This document shows positions 34,759-44,049 of a DNA stretch of 64,000 bases, piece after piece; within the stretch, counting starts at the first letter, position 1, and the number at the start of each line of letters is the position of its first letter. The DNA comes from Desulfovibrio sp. Fe33. GTDB lineage: Bacteria > Desulfobacterota > Desulfovibrionia > Desulfovibrionales > Desulfovibrionaceae. A model generated the notes under the pieces. That model searched no databases. It worked only from the letters and a program-made list of their open reading frames with translations, and was not told the DNA's origin. The DNA is taken from assembly GCF_028532725.1 (NCBI RefSeq), contig NZ_JAQKGU010000009.1, forward strand, positions 1 to 64,000. The letters are read 5' to 3'. The translations under genes were made by a program, and so were the position numbers.

Positions 34759-35636
34759 TGAAGCCGATACTTGCCGTCGGGTTGGGGGAAATCCTCTGGG
34801 ACGTATTGCCCCATGCGCGCCTGCTCGGCGGGGCTCCCGCCAATTTCGCCTACCAGGTCAACGCGCTGGGCGGGGCCGGGGTGCCCGTGTCCCGTGTGGG
34901 CAATGACGATCTGGGCCGCGAGGCTCTGTCCCTGCTGGTCCTCCGGGGGCTGAATATCGACGGGGTGTCCCTGGACCCGGAGCATCCCACCGGCACGGTG
35001 GACGCCCGCGTGGACGAGCATGGCGTCGCCGCCTATGTCTTTCCCGACGACGTGGCCTGGGATTTTCTTGCCCTGGATCATGCCGCCCTGACCCTGGCCG
35101 CCAACGCCGACGCGGTCTGTTTCGGCTCGCTGGCGCAACGCGCCGAGGTGTCGCGCCGGGCGATCCATCGGTTTTTGGCTGTCGCGGAAAAGGCGCTCAA
35201 GGTTTTCGACATAAACCTGCGCCAACATTTCTACACCCCGGAGATCCTCATCGCTTCCCTGAAAGCGGCCCATGTCCTCAAGCTCAACGACGAAGAACTC
35301 GGCATCGTGAGACGGCTGTTCTCCCTGCCCGAAGGCGAGCAACCCGCCCTGCGGGCTCTCATGGAGCGATACGGCCTCGATCTGGCGGTCCTCACCAGGG
35401 GCGGGGCCGGGAGCCTGATCGTCTCGACCGACGCCGTTTCCGACCTGCCGGGCGAGCCGGTGGATGTCGTGGACACCATCGGCGCGGGCGACGCGTTCAC
35501 CGCCGCCCTCGTGCTCGGTTATCTCAAGGGGCACCCCCTGGACGATATCAACAGGCACGCCGCGAGGGTTGCGGCCCATGTCTGCGGACAGCCGGGCGCC
35601 ATGCCCGAGATGCCCGACGAGTTGAAGGTCCTGTAG
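34758..35636 (+). CDS. PfkB-family sugar kinase, fructokinase-like
   Basis: 292 aa ribokinase-fold enzyme that phosphorylates a sugar with ATP. The N-terminal signature LLGGAPANFAYQV and the C-terminal ATP-site motif DTIGAGDAFTAALVLGY with its catalytic aspartate are intact, and FDINLRQHFY matches fructokinase-type members. The substrate is inferred. The ATG overlaps the TPR gene stop; a TTG 3 nt earlier is less likely. An intrinsic terminator follows directly. Confidence 0.87.
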   Translation: MKPILAVGLGEILWDVLPHARLLGGAPANFAYQVNALGGAGVPVSRVGNDDLGREALSLLVLRGLNIDGVSLDPEHPTGTVDARVDEHGVAAYVFPDDVAWDFLALDHAALTLAANADAVCFGSLAQRAEVSRRAIHRFLAVAEKALKVFDINLRQHFYTPEILIASLKAAHVLKLNDEELGIVRRLFSLPEGEQPALRALMERYGLDLAVLTRGGAGSLIVSTDAVSDLPGEPVDVVDTIGAGDAFTAALVLGYLKGHPLDDINRHAARVAAHVCGQPGAMPEMPDELKVL

Positions 35637-35638
35637 AA

Positions 35639-35667
35639 AAGGGCGCCCCGAAGGGCGGCCTTTTTAT
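35639..35667 (+). terminator. Intrinsic terminator after the PfkB gene
   Basis: AAGGGCGCCC pairs with GGGCGGCCTT (one mismatch) around CGAA, followed by T-rich sequence. It starts 3 nt past the stop. Confidence 0.8.
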
Positions 35668-36641
35668 TTATTGATAATGGATGGTTGCGGCTAGCTTCGC
35701 GCCGTATGTTGTGCTTGTTCGTTAAGCCGTGCGCGCCGTTGGCGCGAGAGCCAGTGAAGGGGCTTTGCCCCTTCAGCCTCCATGCCCTCCCGGCGGGGTC
35801 CATTTCTTTTGTTGGCCCAAAAGAAATAGACGAAAGAAAAGGGCCTTTTCCCAGCGCGGCCGCCCGCAGGATCATCGGCAAGAATCCGATCCGCTCGGGT
35901 CGGCTCCATCCGAGCAAAAGTATAAGCCCTTCCCCGGTGTCCGGCTTCCCACTCACGTCAGCCCTTCCTTCCGCGTCACCGGAGCCGCCGCCCCTTCGCG
36001 GTCGGCTTCTAGGCCGCTGATCCAGGGCTAGAGCTCGTAGGGGGGCGAACCCCGTGCAGTCTTCTTTAGGATGGATTTGGGTAGCGGCTTTGGGAGCGAA
36101 GAGCAGAGAATAAGGTCTATCGAGTTGGAAGAACGGACCTCGCTTGCGCGGGAGACGTTCGAAAGCCGGGGCCTAGAGCCTGTCTGAAGCGGCGAAGCGT
36201 AGGCCGACTGCGTCCGTCGCAGACGGACATCCTGTCGGGCAGCGAAAGCCGCTACAGGCTCTTGGCCACTGCTTTCGGGAGCCGAAAGGGCCGAAAAGCG
36301 CAGTTTTTGCTTCCTTTTTTCTGCGCCAGCAAAAAAGGAAGTCGCCGTGAAGGCGAAACAAAAAGTAGGGATGACGTACACGGTCTGCCGCGAAGCGCGG
36401 CACACTTCTCCGCGCCACGCCTCCCCTTTCCCCCAAAAAAAAACGAGTAAGCGCTCCCCCGACCGGACAATTCTTGCATCCCTGTGCGCACGTTGTGTGC
36501 GCACATCCTTGCGCTCTACATGAAATCGCCAATGAATTCAGTCCATCCTGTGTGGCACGGGCTATGCTCATATCTGATCGAGAGCAAGGCCGAGCGGCCT
36601 GTAACCCGAATTTGCCGTGAGGCTTTAAGGAGGATGAAATC
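35668..36641. other. Gene-free region of about 1 kb with many hairpins
   Basis: No open frame here has a ribosome-binding site, normal codon use or a recognisable product. Clear inverted repeats include GAAGGGGC/GCCCCTTC at 35756-35774, CTTCCTTTTTT/AAAAAAGGAAG at 36310-36341, TGCCGCG/CGCGGCA at 36386-36402, and TGTGCGCA/TGCGCACA at 36483-36505. The GGCCCAAAAGAAA-type block near 35810 resembles intergenic repeat modules in other proteobacteria. Probably a mosaic of dispersed non-coding repeats; the last ~100 bp should hold the promoter of the next gene. Confidence 0.7.
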
Positions 36642-37100
36642 ATGAAGAGAACCATTTGGACGACCGCCATATCCCTGGTGTTGATGCTTTCCCTGCTGGC
36701 GGGCTGCCAGACCACGCGGACGCAGAACGCTGCCGGAATCGGCACGCTGGCCGGGGCCACGCTGGGCGCGTTGACCTTCAAGAACAAGGTGTCCGGAGCG
36801 GCCATCGGCGCGGGTGTCGGCCTGCTGGCCGGGTACATCGTCGGCAACGAGATGGAAAAGGCCGACCAGGCGCGTCTGTATGACACCCTGGAAACCTCGC
36901 CTTCCGGCTACGCGACCGAGTGGGTCAACCCCGACACCCGGACCCGCTACGAAGCCATTCCCGAGCCGCCCCGCGAGTACGCCGACGGCCGCGTCGAGCG
37001 CGACGTGACCATCAACGCCCGCATGGCCGACGGTTCTACGCAGACCGTCTATGGCAAGGCCTACCGTCAGCCTGACGGCTCCTGGCAACTCGTACAGTAG
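36642..37100 (+). CDS. Glycine-zipper lipoprotein
   Basis: 152 aa. Lipobox LAGC near residue 22, then a glycine-zipper segment (GIGTLAGATLGAL; GAAIGAGVGLLAGYIVGNEMEK, ~33-72) as in outer-membrane 17-kDa-antigen and YMGG-like proteins, and a C-terminal soluble domain whose end (DGSTQTVYGKAYRQPDGSWQLVQ) matches the surface-antigen-like family. Probably outer-membrane, structural. AAGGAGGATGAAATC precedes the ATG. A clear terminator follows. Confidence 0.85.
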   Translation: MKRTIWTTAISLVLMLSLLAGCQTTRTQNAAGIGTLAGATLGALTFKNKVSGAAIGAGVGLLAGYIVGNEMEKADQARLYDTLETSPSGYATEWVNPDTRTRYEAIPEPPREYADGRVERDVTINARMADGSTQTVYGKAYRQPDGSWQLVQ

Positions 37101-37113
37101 AAAAAACGAAACG

Positions 37114-37150
37114 AAAGGGCTGGACCGCCAACGGTGGTCCCGCCCTTTTT
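37114..37150 (+). terminator. Intrinsic terminator after the glycine-zipper gene
   Basis: AAAGGGC pairs with GCCCTTT, with an inner GACC/GGTC stem, followed by six T; may also face the convergent phospholipase gene. Confidence 0.85.
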
Positions 37151-37179
37151 TCGCGTTATTGCCGTTCCCGGCCCGGTGT

Positions 37180-38745
37180 TTACAATTGCGATTCAATGGG
37201 AAACAGGCTCAGCACCGAGGTCGAGAACCGTTTCCAGAGCGAGGCGTTCGGCTCGGACCGATACGTCTTTTCCTCGCCGTTCACCACCGTGCGCCACCGC
37301 AGCCGTTCATGGCCGCTTTTTTCGGTGACGAGCTCCACCTTGTACGCTTTGGAGGACAGGGCGGAGTCCACACCGTCGCATATGGTTTCCGCCATGGAAG
37401 GGGAGTGGAATACGATTCCTATTTCGGTGTTTTCGATGGAGGAGCGTGGGTCTAAATTCATGGACCCGATGAAAACTTTTTCGCGGTCGAGTACGAATGT
37501 TTTCGAGTGGAGGCTTGCGCTCGATGAGCCGGAGAATATCCCCGTGGCGTGCGAGTCCCTGTCGTCGAAGGTTGGTTTCAGTTCGAACAGCTCCACGCCT
37601 GCCCTGAGGAGCGCCATCCTGTAGCGCGAATATCCGGCGTGAACGATGGGGACGTCGCTCGATTCGAGAGAGTTGGTCAGGATGCGGACCTTCACGCCTT
37701 TTTTCGAGAGTGCGGCCAGATATTTCACGCCCGAGCGGCCGGGGACGAAGTAGGGCGAAACCAGGAACAGCTCCCTGGTGAGTGCGTCGAATTTCGGCGT
37801 CAGTTGCGAGATGAGATGCAGATCCCGCCTGTCCCGCGTGTTGGTCAGTTTTTCGGGCAGATCGTACAGGACCGTTGCGTGTCCCCACTCGAAGGGGAGG
37901 TCGGCGATATTTTTCGTTTTCATGAGATCGGCGCTTCGGACCTTGTCGAGGTACGCCCTGTGCGTTTCATCGTTGACGGTGTCACGGAACCGCTTCAATT
38001 TCGCGTCCAGCTCCTGCTGTGTCGGTATGTGTTTGGCCAGGACCTGCGCGGGATAGGCCAGGTCGCTGTTCCAATATTCGTCGAAAGCCACGGAGACGTC
38101 GTCCACGACGCTTCCGACGCTCAGCACATCGAGGTCGTAGAAGGCCACGGCGGCCCCGGCGCTGAAATACTGGTCGCCGATGTTGCGCCCGCCGATGATG
38201 GCGAAGCGGTTGTCGGCGATGAAGCTTTTGTTATGCATCCTGCGGGTGACGTCCCCGAATCGCGTGATGATCTGGGTCAATTTGCCGAGGTTCCGTCCGA
38301 AGGGGTGGAACAGGCGGACTTCGAAATTGGGGAGGGAACCGAGGGCCGTGGCGGCGATGTCCCTGCCCACGATATCCATGTCGTCCACCAGGAGGCGGAT
38401 GCGAACGCCCCGTTTGCTGGCCTTGATGAGCGCATCGGTGAACAGTTGGCCGGTCATGTCGTCGTGCAGGAGATAATATTGGGCGTCGATGCTTTTTTGG
38501 GCGGATTCGGCGAGGAGGATTCTCGCGGCAAAGGCGTCCAGCCCGTTCGCGAGGAGGAGAAGCCCCGACTCCCCGGCATGGGGCGCGGTCAGGGTTTGCG
38601 CCGCTTTGCCGAGTTCGGTGCATCCCGTGTCGGGCAGGGCGTATGAATCCGGCCGGTCGAAATCCTTGGGCAGCGAAGCGCACCCGGCCAGGACCGCCAA
38701 CACCATGATCGCGATGAACGGAAAGCCGTTTGTCACTCTCTTCAT
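37180..38745 (-). CDS. Phospholipase D-family lipoprotein (cardiolipin synthase ClsC-like)
   Basis: 521 aa with lipobox LAGC (C22). It carries two HKD motifs: H171-x-K173 in MHNKSFIADNRFAIIGGRN and H413-x-K415 in LHSKTFVLDREKVFIGSMN, the paired active site of PLD enzymes. Overall plan matches periplasm-facing PLD lipoproteins related to ClsC/YmdC, which make cardiolipin from phosphatidylglycerol and phosphatidylethanolamine. Start at 38745 with GAGGA upstream; the longer frame adds a non-signal extension. The 207 bp upstream contain no gene. Confidence 0.85.
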   Translation of the reverse strand: MKRVTNGFPFIAIMVLAVLAGCASLPKDFDRPDSYALPDTGCTELGKAAQTLTAPHAGESGLLLLANGLDAFAARILLAESAQKSIDAQYYLLHDDMTGQLFTDALIKASKRGVRIRLLVDDMDIVGRDIAATALGSLPNFEVRLFHPFGRNLGKLTQIITRFGDVTRRMHNKSFIADNRFAIIGGRNIGDQYFSAGAAVAFYDLDVLSVGSVVDDVSVAFDEYWNSDLAYPAQVLAKHIPTQQELDAKLKRFRDTVNDETHRAYLDKVRSADLMKTKNIADLPFEWGHATVLYDLPEKLTNTRDRRDLHLISQLTPKFDALTRELFLVSPYFVPGRSGVKYLAALSKKGVKVRILTNSLESSDVPIVHAGYSRYRMALLRAGVELFELKPTFDDRDSHATGIFSGSSSASLHSKTFVLDREKVFIGSMNLDPRSSIENTEIGIVFHSPSMAETICDGVDSALSSKAYKVELVTEKSGHERLRWRTVVNGEEKTYRSEPNASLWKRFSTSVLSLFPIESQL

Positions 38746-38952
38746 GCGTCCTCGTTTCGGTTTTCCGGCGGCGGCGCGAATCCACGAACGATGATCCGTG
38801 CGTGAGAATTCCCGGCCGCTGCGTCCCGGGGGCGTCGATGTCCTGGGACGGGGCGGCCCATTGCAGACTCCCGCCCGTGTTCGGATATCCAATAGCCGTA
38901 TTTATACCGTATCGGGCGTCAGGCCAAGCCCGTTAGAAACGGCAGGGGGGCC

Positions 38953-39429
38953 TTACCGTTTTGCCTTGAAAAGCCCCGTGAGGGAGTTGGGCCGGAATCC
39001 TGCCACGCGGCGCTGGAGATAGAGCAGTCCGCAACCGGCGAGCATGAAGCCGTCCCGAACGAGGGCCAACAGGGGGCCGGAAGGAGCGTTGTCGGTGTTC
39101 TTCGGAGTGCCGAAACAGCCGCAGTCCGCGTCGAGTCCGATGTGCAGGGCGTAGACCAGGATCGCCATGAACACCAACAACTGTGCGACAATGACGGACA
39201 ACGCACCGCGAAGGTCGAAAATGAGCGCGAGCCCGGAGAGGACTTCCACTGTGGGGATGGCGTAGGACAGGAATCCGGCCATGCGCCAGGAAACCAGGCC
39301 GTAGATGTTGATGGTCACGGCGAAACCGCCGGGATTCATGAGCTTGAGCATCCCGGCGTAGACGAAGAGCAGGCCGAGAATCACGCGGATTGCTATGTAG
39401 ATCGGCTTGGACGCGAGCGGCGATTTCAT
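38953..39429 (-). CDS. MauE/DoxX-family membrane protein
   Basis: 158 aa with four membrane helices. The motif DADCGCFG between helices three and four is typical of MauE-like proteins, which assist cysteine oxidation or electron transfer to periplasmic thiol proteins; the first helix contains FVYAGMLKLMNPGGFA, as in DoxX/MauE relatives. No thioredoxin or rhodanese partner is adjacent. A role in periplasmic redox is inferred from family only. Confidence 0.82.
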   Translation of the reverse strand: MKSPLASKPIYIAIRVILGLLFVYAGMLKLMNPGGFAVTINIYGLVSWRMAGFLSYAIPTVEVLSGLALIFDLRGALSVIVAQLLVFMAILVYALHIGLDADCGCFGTPKNTDNAPSGPLLALVRDGFMLAGCGLLYLQRRVAGFRPNSLTGLFKAKR

Positions 39430-39697
39430 GGGGCTCCCTTTGGGTCTGCGTATGGCTGCCGGTCGACCATAAATGCTTCCGCGCCCGAGCGCAAACGGGA
39501 ACAGGCTGCCGGTATCCTTCCTGAAAAAGTCTAGAAAAAATCAAGAATATCGGCCGGAACAGGTTGCAGTCTGTTGTGGTTGAAAAAAATATATGTGAAA
39601 TGAGTTAGATGGAGTATGCTATCCCTTGTAGAAAGAGCGGATTTCCGGTACTTCAATAAAGAACGACAATGATCGCAATCCGCCAAGGGGGCGTGAC

Positions 39698-40306
39698 ATG
39701 ACCGGCAAGAAAGTGCTTTCCGTGGCCGAGATCGCCCGCGAACTCGACCTGCCCGAATCCACGGTGCATTACTGGAAGAACAGGTTCGCCCAGCACCTGC
39801 CCAGTGTGGGGCGCGGCCGCCAGAAGCGTTTCCGGCCCGAGGCCGTGGATGTCTTCGCCGCCATCTCCCGACTGCTCAAGGAAGGGCACACCGCCCGCGA
39901 TGTGATGGACCAACTTTCCCGGGACTACCCGTTGCAGGCGGACGCCGTGCCCGCGCCGACGGATGGCGGGCAGCCTCCTCTCCAGGCTCCGGGGGCCATG
40001 GAGCAGGTCATGGGCATGGCCTCGGCCATCGGGCTTGAGATCGCCCGGTCCGTGGGCGAGGGCATCCGCTCCGCGCTGGAATCCTCAGGCGGGGCCGCTC
40101 CCGATGTTTCCGACGTGCGCCGGGGGCTTGAGGAGGCCGCTTCGCGCATCACCGTGACCATGGAGGAGACCGAGTCCCTGCGGGCCGAAAACCGGGCGCT
40201 CCGGGAAAAGCTCGCGGTCATGGAGGCGGAGATGGTCCGTTTGCGCAAAGACCGGCGTGAAATGGAAAAATACCTGCTTGACAAGATAAAATCCGTATCT
40301 ACTTAG
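39698..40306 (+). CDS. MerR-family transcriptional regulator
   Basis: 202 aa. N-terminal winged helix-turn-helix of the MerR class (VLSVAEIARELDLPESTVHYWKNRF, residues ~6-30, with the wing RGRQKRFRPEAVDVF), a proline-rich linker, and a C-terminal coiled coil (TESLRAENRALREKLAVMEAEM). There is no metal-binding cysteine pair, so the effector is not a MerR-type metal. AAGGGGGC precedes the ATG. Its target is unknown; htpG lies directly downstream on the same strand. Confidence 0.85.
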   Translation: MTGKKVLSVAEIARELDLPESTVHYWKNRFAQHLPSVGRGRQKRFRPEAVDVFAAISRLLKEGHTARDVMDQLSRDYPLQADAVPAPTDGGQPPLQAPGAMEQVMGMASAIGLEIARSVGEGIRSALESSGGAAPDVSDVRRGLEEAASRITVTMEETESLRAENRALREKLAVMEAEMVRLRKDRREMEKYLLDKIKSVST

Positions 40307-40355
40307 TCCCTGTTCCCGGGAGGCCATTCCCGAACACACTCTCTCAGAAAAAAGT

Positions 40356-40389
40356 CCCGCCGGGTGCGTTGGTCGATGCACCCGGCGGG
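40356..40389. other. GC-rich hairpin in the htpG leader
   Basis: CCCGCCGGGTGC pairs perfectly with GCACCCGGCGGG around a 10-nt loop, 33 nt before the htpG start. No T run follows on the plus strand; an A run precedes it. It could end the MerR transcript or structure the htpG leader. Confidence 0.6.
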
Positions 40390-40422
40390 CGCGCATTACA
40401 TTCCATCCGGAGGTATTTTTTC

Positions 40423-42312
40423 ATGGGCACGAAAACCACCCACAAATTCAAGGCTGAAATCAGCCAACTCCTCGATATTCTTGTGCACTCGCTGTACACA
40501 AACAAGGAAATCTTCCTTCGGGAGTTGATCTCCAACGCGTCCGACGCCCTGGAAAAGGTCCGTTTCAGGACCCAGGCCGAGGGCAAGGCCGACGAACTCG
40601 CTCCCGAGATTCGCATCTCCTGCGACGCGGACGCCAAGACGCTGACCGTGAGCGACACGGGCATCGGCATGACCCGCGACGAACTGATGCAGAACATCGG
40701 CACCATCGCGCATTCGGGCACGGCAGAGCTGGCCCGGCTGGCCGAAGAGGGCAAGGAATCGCTCGATTCGCTCATCGGCCGGTTCGGCGTGGGCTTTTAT
40801 TCCGTGTACATGGTCGCCGACGAAGTGACCGTGACCACGAAAGCTTTCGCCCCCGAGGCCAAGGTCGTGTCCTGGACCTCCGACGGCCGCACCGACTACA
40901 AGTTGCAGGATCTGGACGAGGACCGGCCCCACGGCACCGAGATCACCCTTCGCCTGAAGGACGACGAAGCCTCGCGGTTTACCAACGAGGCCCATCTCAA
41001 GCAGATCGTCAAGAAGCACTCCAACTTCATCAATTTCCCCATCTACGTGGGCGACGAGCGGGTCAACACGATCCAGGCCCTGTGGCGCGAGCCCAAGTTC
41101 CAGATCAAGCCGGAGCAGTACGCGGAGTTCTACAAGTTCCTAACCTTCGATTCCGAGGACCCCTTCGACACCCTGCATACTTCGGTGGACGCGCCGGTGC
41201 AGTTCAACGCCCTCATGTTCATCCCCAAGGACGGCGGTGATCCGTTCGGACTGGGCCGCGAGAACCGGGGCCTGGACCTGTACGTGCGCCGGGTGCTCAT
41301 CGAGAAGCAGAACAAGGACCTGCTCCCCGAGTATCTGGGCTTCGTCAAGGGCGTCGTGGACACCGAGGACCTGCCGCTGAACATCTCGCGCGAGACCCTG
41401 CAGGACAACCTGCTCATGCGCAAGATCAGCTCCACACTGGTAAAGCAGGTGCTCGATCACCTGACCAAGATGGCCAAGGACGACGCCGACCGCTACGCCG
41501 AGTTCTGGCGCGCCCACGGAGAGCTGTTCAAGGCGGGCTACATGGACTTCCTGAACAAGGACAAGTTCGCCGGACTGGTTCGTTTCAACTCCTCGGCGCT
41601 GGACGACGACAAGGCGCTGACCTCGCTGGCCGATTACATTTCCCGGGCCAAGGAGGAGCAGAAGGAAATCTACTACGCCTACGGCCCGAGCCGCCAGGCC
41701 CTGAGCCTTTCCCCGCATCTCGAGGTGTTCCGGCGCAAGCATCTGGAGGTTATGTACCTCTATGAGCCCATCGACGAGTTCGTTATGGACGCCTTGCGCG
41801 AGTACGAGGGGTACTCCCTGGTCTCGGCCGAGCACGCCGACATGGCCAAGCTCGACAAGTTCGAGTCGGTGGAGAAGGAGGATAAGCCCGAGCCGCTGTC
41901 CGACGAGCAGAAGAGCGAGCTGGACAAGCTGCTCGCCCGCATGAAGGATGCGCTCGGCGACGCCGTGACCGAGGTCAAGGCGTCCACGAGGCTGTCTGAA
42001 TCCCCGGTCTGCCTGGCCAATCCGGACGGCAACGTGACTTCGTCCATGGACAAGATCATGCGGGTCATGAGCAAGGACACCTCCATCCCCAAGAAGATTC
42101 TGGAGGTCAACCCGGATCACCCCCTGGTGCGCAACATGCTTGCCATCATGGAGCGGGACGAGAACGACCCGTTCATCGAGCAGGCCGCCAACCAGCTCTT
42201 CGAATCGGCCCTGCTCCTCGAAGGCTACCTGACCGACCCCCACGCCCTGGTGGGTCGGGTCCAGGATTTGTTGACCAAGTCGAGCGGCTGGTATGTCGCC
42301 ACCGGCAAATAA
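40423..42312 (+). CDS. htpG: Molecular chaperone HtpG (bacterial Hsp90)
   Basis: 629 aa cytoplasmic ATP-dependent chaperone. The N-terminal GHKL ATPase shows LYTNKEIFLRELISNASDAL, DTGIGMTRDEL and FGVGFYSVYMVAD; the middle domain contains LPLNISRETLQDN, the conserved Hsp90 arginine region. The C-terminal dimerisation domain is present and there is no eukaryotic MEEVD tail. Start at ATG 40423 follows CCGGAGG. No CIRCE-type inverted repeat was found upstream, only a GC-rich hairpin. Confidence 0.97.
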   Translation: MGTKTTHKFKAEISQLLDILVHSLYTNKEIFLRELISNASDALEKVRFRTQAEGKADELAPEIRISCDADAKTLTVSDTGIGMTRDELMQNIGTIAHSGTAELARLAEEGKESLDSLIGRFGVGFYSVYMVADEVTVTTKAFAPEAKVVSWTSDGRTDYKLQDLDEDRPHGTEITLRLKDDEASRFTNEAHLKQIVKKHSNFINFPIYVGDERVNTIQALWREPKFQIKPEQYAEFYKFLTFDSEDPFDTLHTSVDAPVQFNALMFIPKDGGDPFGLGRENRGLDLYVRRVLIEKQNKDLLPEYLGFVKGVVDTEDLPLNISRETLQDNLLMRKISSTLVKQVLDHLTKMAKDDADRYAEFWRAHGELFKAGYMDFLNKDKFAGLVRFNSSALDDDKALTSLADYISRAKEEQKEIYYAYGPSRQALSLSPHLEVFRRKHLEVMYLYEPIDEFVMDALREYEGYSLVSAEHADMAKLDKFESVEKEDKPEPLSDEQKSELDKLLARMKDALGDAVTEVKASTRLSESPVCLANPDGNVTSSMDKIMRVMSKDTSIPKKILEVNPDHPLVRNMLAIMERDENDPFIEQAANQLFESALLLEGYLTDPHALVGRVQDLLTKSSGWYVATGK

Positions 42313-42337
42313 TATCGGCGGGGCAACTGCATAACGA

Positions 42338-42369
42338 AACGGCCCCGGGCGCGCCCGGGGCCGTTTTTT
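42338..42369 (+). terminator. Intrinsic terminator after htpG
   Basis: ACGGCCCCGGGC pairs with GCCCGGGGCCGT around a CG turn, followed by TTTTTT. Confidence 0.93.
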
Positions 42370-42558
42370 GCGTCTGCGGCGGAAGAAAACCGGGGCCGCG
42401 CAGATTATAACGGCGCGCAGCCTCCGGGAGTGCTAGGTTTGCGGCAATAGTCAGTTCCATACCCTGACCTCGTCCGTCCCCCCGGGGCGGGCGCGAACCT
42501 CCTTACGGGGAGCGGCCGGTTCTATCGACGCCGGACCGGCCGTTCCCGCTCCGAAAGT

Positions 42559-43893
42559 CTAGTAGCCCATTCCCAGAAGCTGGCGGCAGAGTTCCGTGGC
42601 GTAATGGTCGGTCATGCCGGAGACGTAGTCCACGATGGCCATCATGATGCGGTATTGGCAGCGCTCGTCGTCCTTGGGGATGGCGTCGACGATCTCGTCG
42701 CCGAGGATGGTCTTGATCTTCTTGTTGGCGGGCGAGAGCTTCGGATCGCAGAACCCGCCCACGTCGACCATGGCCTGGTCGAGGAGCCTGCCCAGGGCGT
42801 TCCGGGCCCCCAGTTCGAGGATGGCCTTGCGGCGCGAGAAGAATATCTTGCCCGAGATGTTGTCGTAAACGTCGTGGATATGGCGGCAGATGCCGTTTTT
42901 CGACTCCTCCATCAAACTGGAGTTCTTGTCGAAGGCGCCGGTCATGATGTCGTCGTAGTGCGCCTGGAAGATGGCGGCGGCTTCATTGGTCGCGGCGGAA
43001 ATGAGCTTGGCCCGGAGCAGGCTGTTGCGCTGCCGGAAATGAGACTCCCGCACCCAGGCGTATCGCTCTCCCGGGCCCGCTTCCAGGCCCAGGTGTTCCG
43101 CGAAGCGTTTGAACATGAACCATTCGTCCAGGATGCCCAGTTCCGTGGCGTCCTCGATGTCGATGATGCGGTAGCAGATGTCGTCCGCGGCCTCGGTCAG
43201 GTAGGCCAGGGGCGGCCTGGACCACCTGTTGCCCAAAGGGATCAGCCCGAGGGCGGCGGCCACCGTTCCCATGGCCTCGGCCTCGGTCTGGAAGTAGCTG
43301 AATTTGTCCTTTTCGGCGGCCAGGGACGACCAGGGATATTTGAGCAGGGCGCCCAGGACCGCATGGGTGGGGCTCATGCCGGTCTGGTGGAAGCCGGTGG
43401 ACAGAAGGACGCGCACCGCCATGGCGTTGCCGTCGAACCGGGTGAAGTCCGAGAGGCACTCCTCGGGGAGGTTCCCGAAATCCGCTTTTCTGGCCTTGAA
43501 CCAGTCTTTGATGGCCTCCTCGCCGCTGTGGCCGAAGGGCGGGTTGCCGATGTCGTGGGCCAGGCAGGCGGCCTGCACGGCCTCGCCCACGTCGCGGGGC
43601 TCCAGCCTGCCGGGCAGCTCGCCGCGCTCCTCGAGGAACGCGCCCGCCAGTTCGCCCAGGGTCTTGCCCACGGAAGCCACTTCCAGGCTGTGGGTCAGCC
43701 GGGAGTGGATGTGGTCGTTCTCGTTCAGGGGGTGGACCTGGGTCTTGCGGGCCAGCCGACGGAAGTGGTCGCTGAAGAGGATGCGGTCGACGTCGCGTTG
43801 AAAGGGGCTGCGGATATCCTTGCTCTCGCTTGTATAACCGTAGCGAGTGGTGTCGAGCAGCTTGTTCCAGTCCATTCTGGTTTCGGAGCCCAT
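42559..43893 (-). CDS. dgt: Deoxyguanosinetriphosphate triphosphohydrolase-like protein
   Basis: 444 aa HD-superfamily enzyme that removes triphosphate from dNTPs. The metal ligands are visible: H68 in SRLTHSLEV, H113-D114 in LAHDIGNPPFGHSGEEA, and DDICYRIIDIEDA further on. MDWNKLLDTTRYG is a typical Dgt N-terminus. The ATG at 43893 follows CCGGAGG. dNTP specificity varies among family members, and some relatives limit phage by lowering dNTP pools. No operon partner. Confidence 0.9.
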   Translation of the reverse strand: MGSETRMDWNKLLDTTRYGYTSESKDIRSPFQRDVDRILFSDHFRRLARKTQVHPLNENDHIHSRLTHSLEVASVGKTLGELAGAFLEERGELPGRLEPRDVGEAVQAACLAHDIGNPPFGHSGEEAIKDWFKARKADFGNLPEECLSDFTRFDGNAMAVRVLLSTGFHQTGMSPTHAVLGALLKYPWSSLAAEKDKFSYFQTEAEAMGTVAAALGLIPLGNRWSRPPLAYLTEAADDICYRIIDIEDATELGILDEWFMFKRFAEHLGLEAGPGERYAWVRESHFRQRNSLLRAKLISAATNEAAAIFQAHYDDIMTGAFDKNSSLMEESKNGICRHIHDVYDNISGKIFFSRRKAILELGARNALGRLLDQAMVDVGGFCDPKLSPANKKIKTILGDEIVDAIPKDDERCQYRIMMAIVDYVSGMTDHYATELCRQLLGMGY

Positions 43894-43984
43894 GGTCGTT
43901 CCTCCGGGAGGCTTGAGGCGTTTTTGACGAACGTCCCCTACTCACCAGATTATCACGGGGCGGTCAACCTCCCGGAGTCACGGC

Positions 43985-44032
43985 AAAAATGCGCGGGGCC
44001 GGGGCAGGGCGCATCCCTGCCCCGGCCCCGCG
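43985..44032 (-). terminator. Strong terminator downstream of the FlgM-like gene
   Basis: GCGGGGCCGGGGCAGGG pairs perfectly with CCCTGCCCCGGCCCCGC; in the minus direction ATTTTTGCCG follows. Confidence 0.85.
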
Positions 44033-44049
44033 AGCCGGTCGATTGAAGC

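Noticed and set aside
35685-36506. Several open frames of 60-240 codons in the gene-free region
   Set aside because: They run through strong hairpins, lack ribosome-binding sites and give low-complexity products; read as non-coding repeats.
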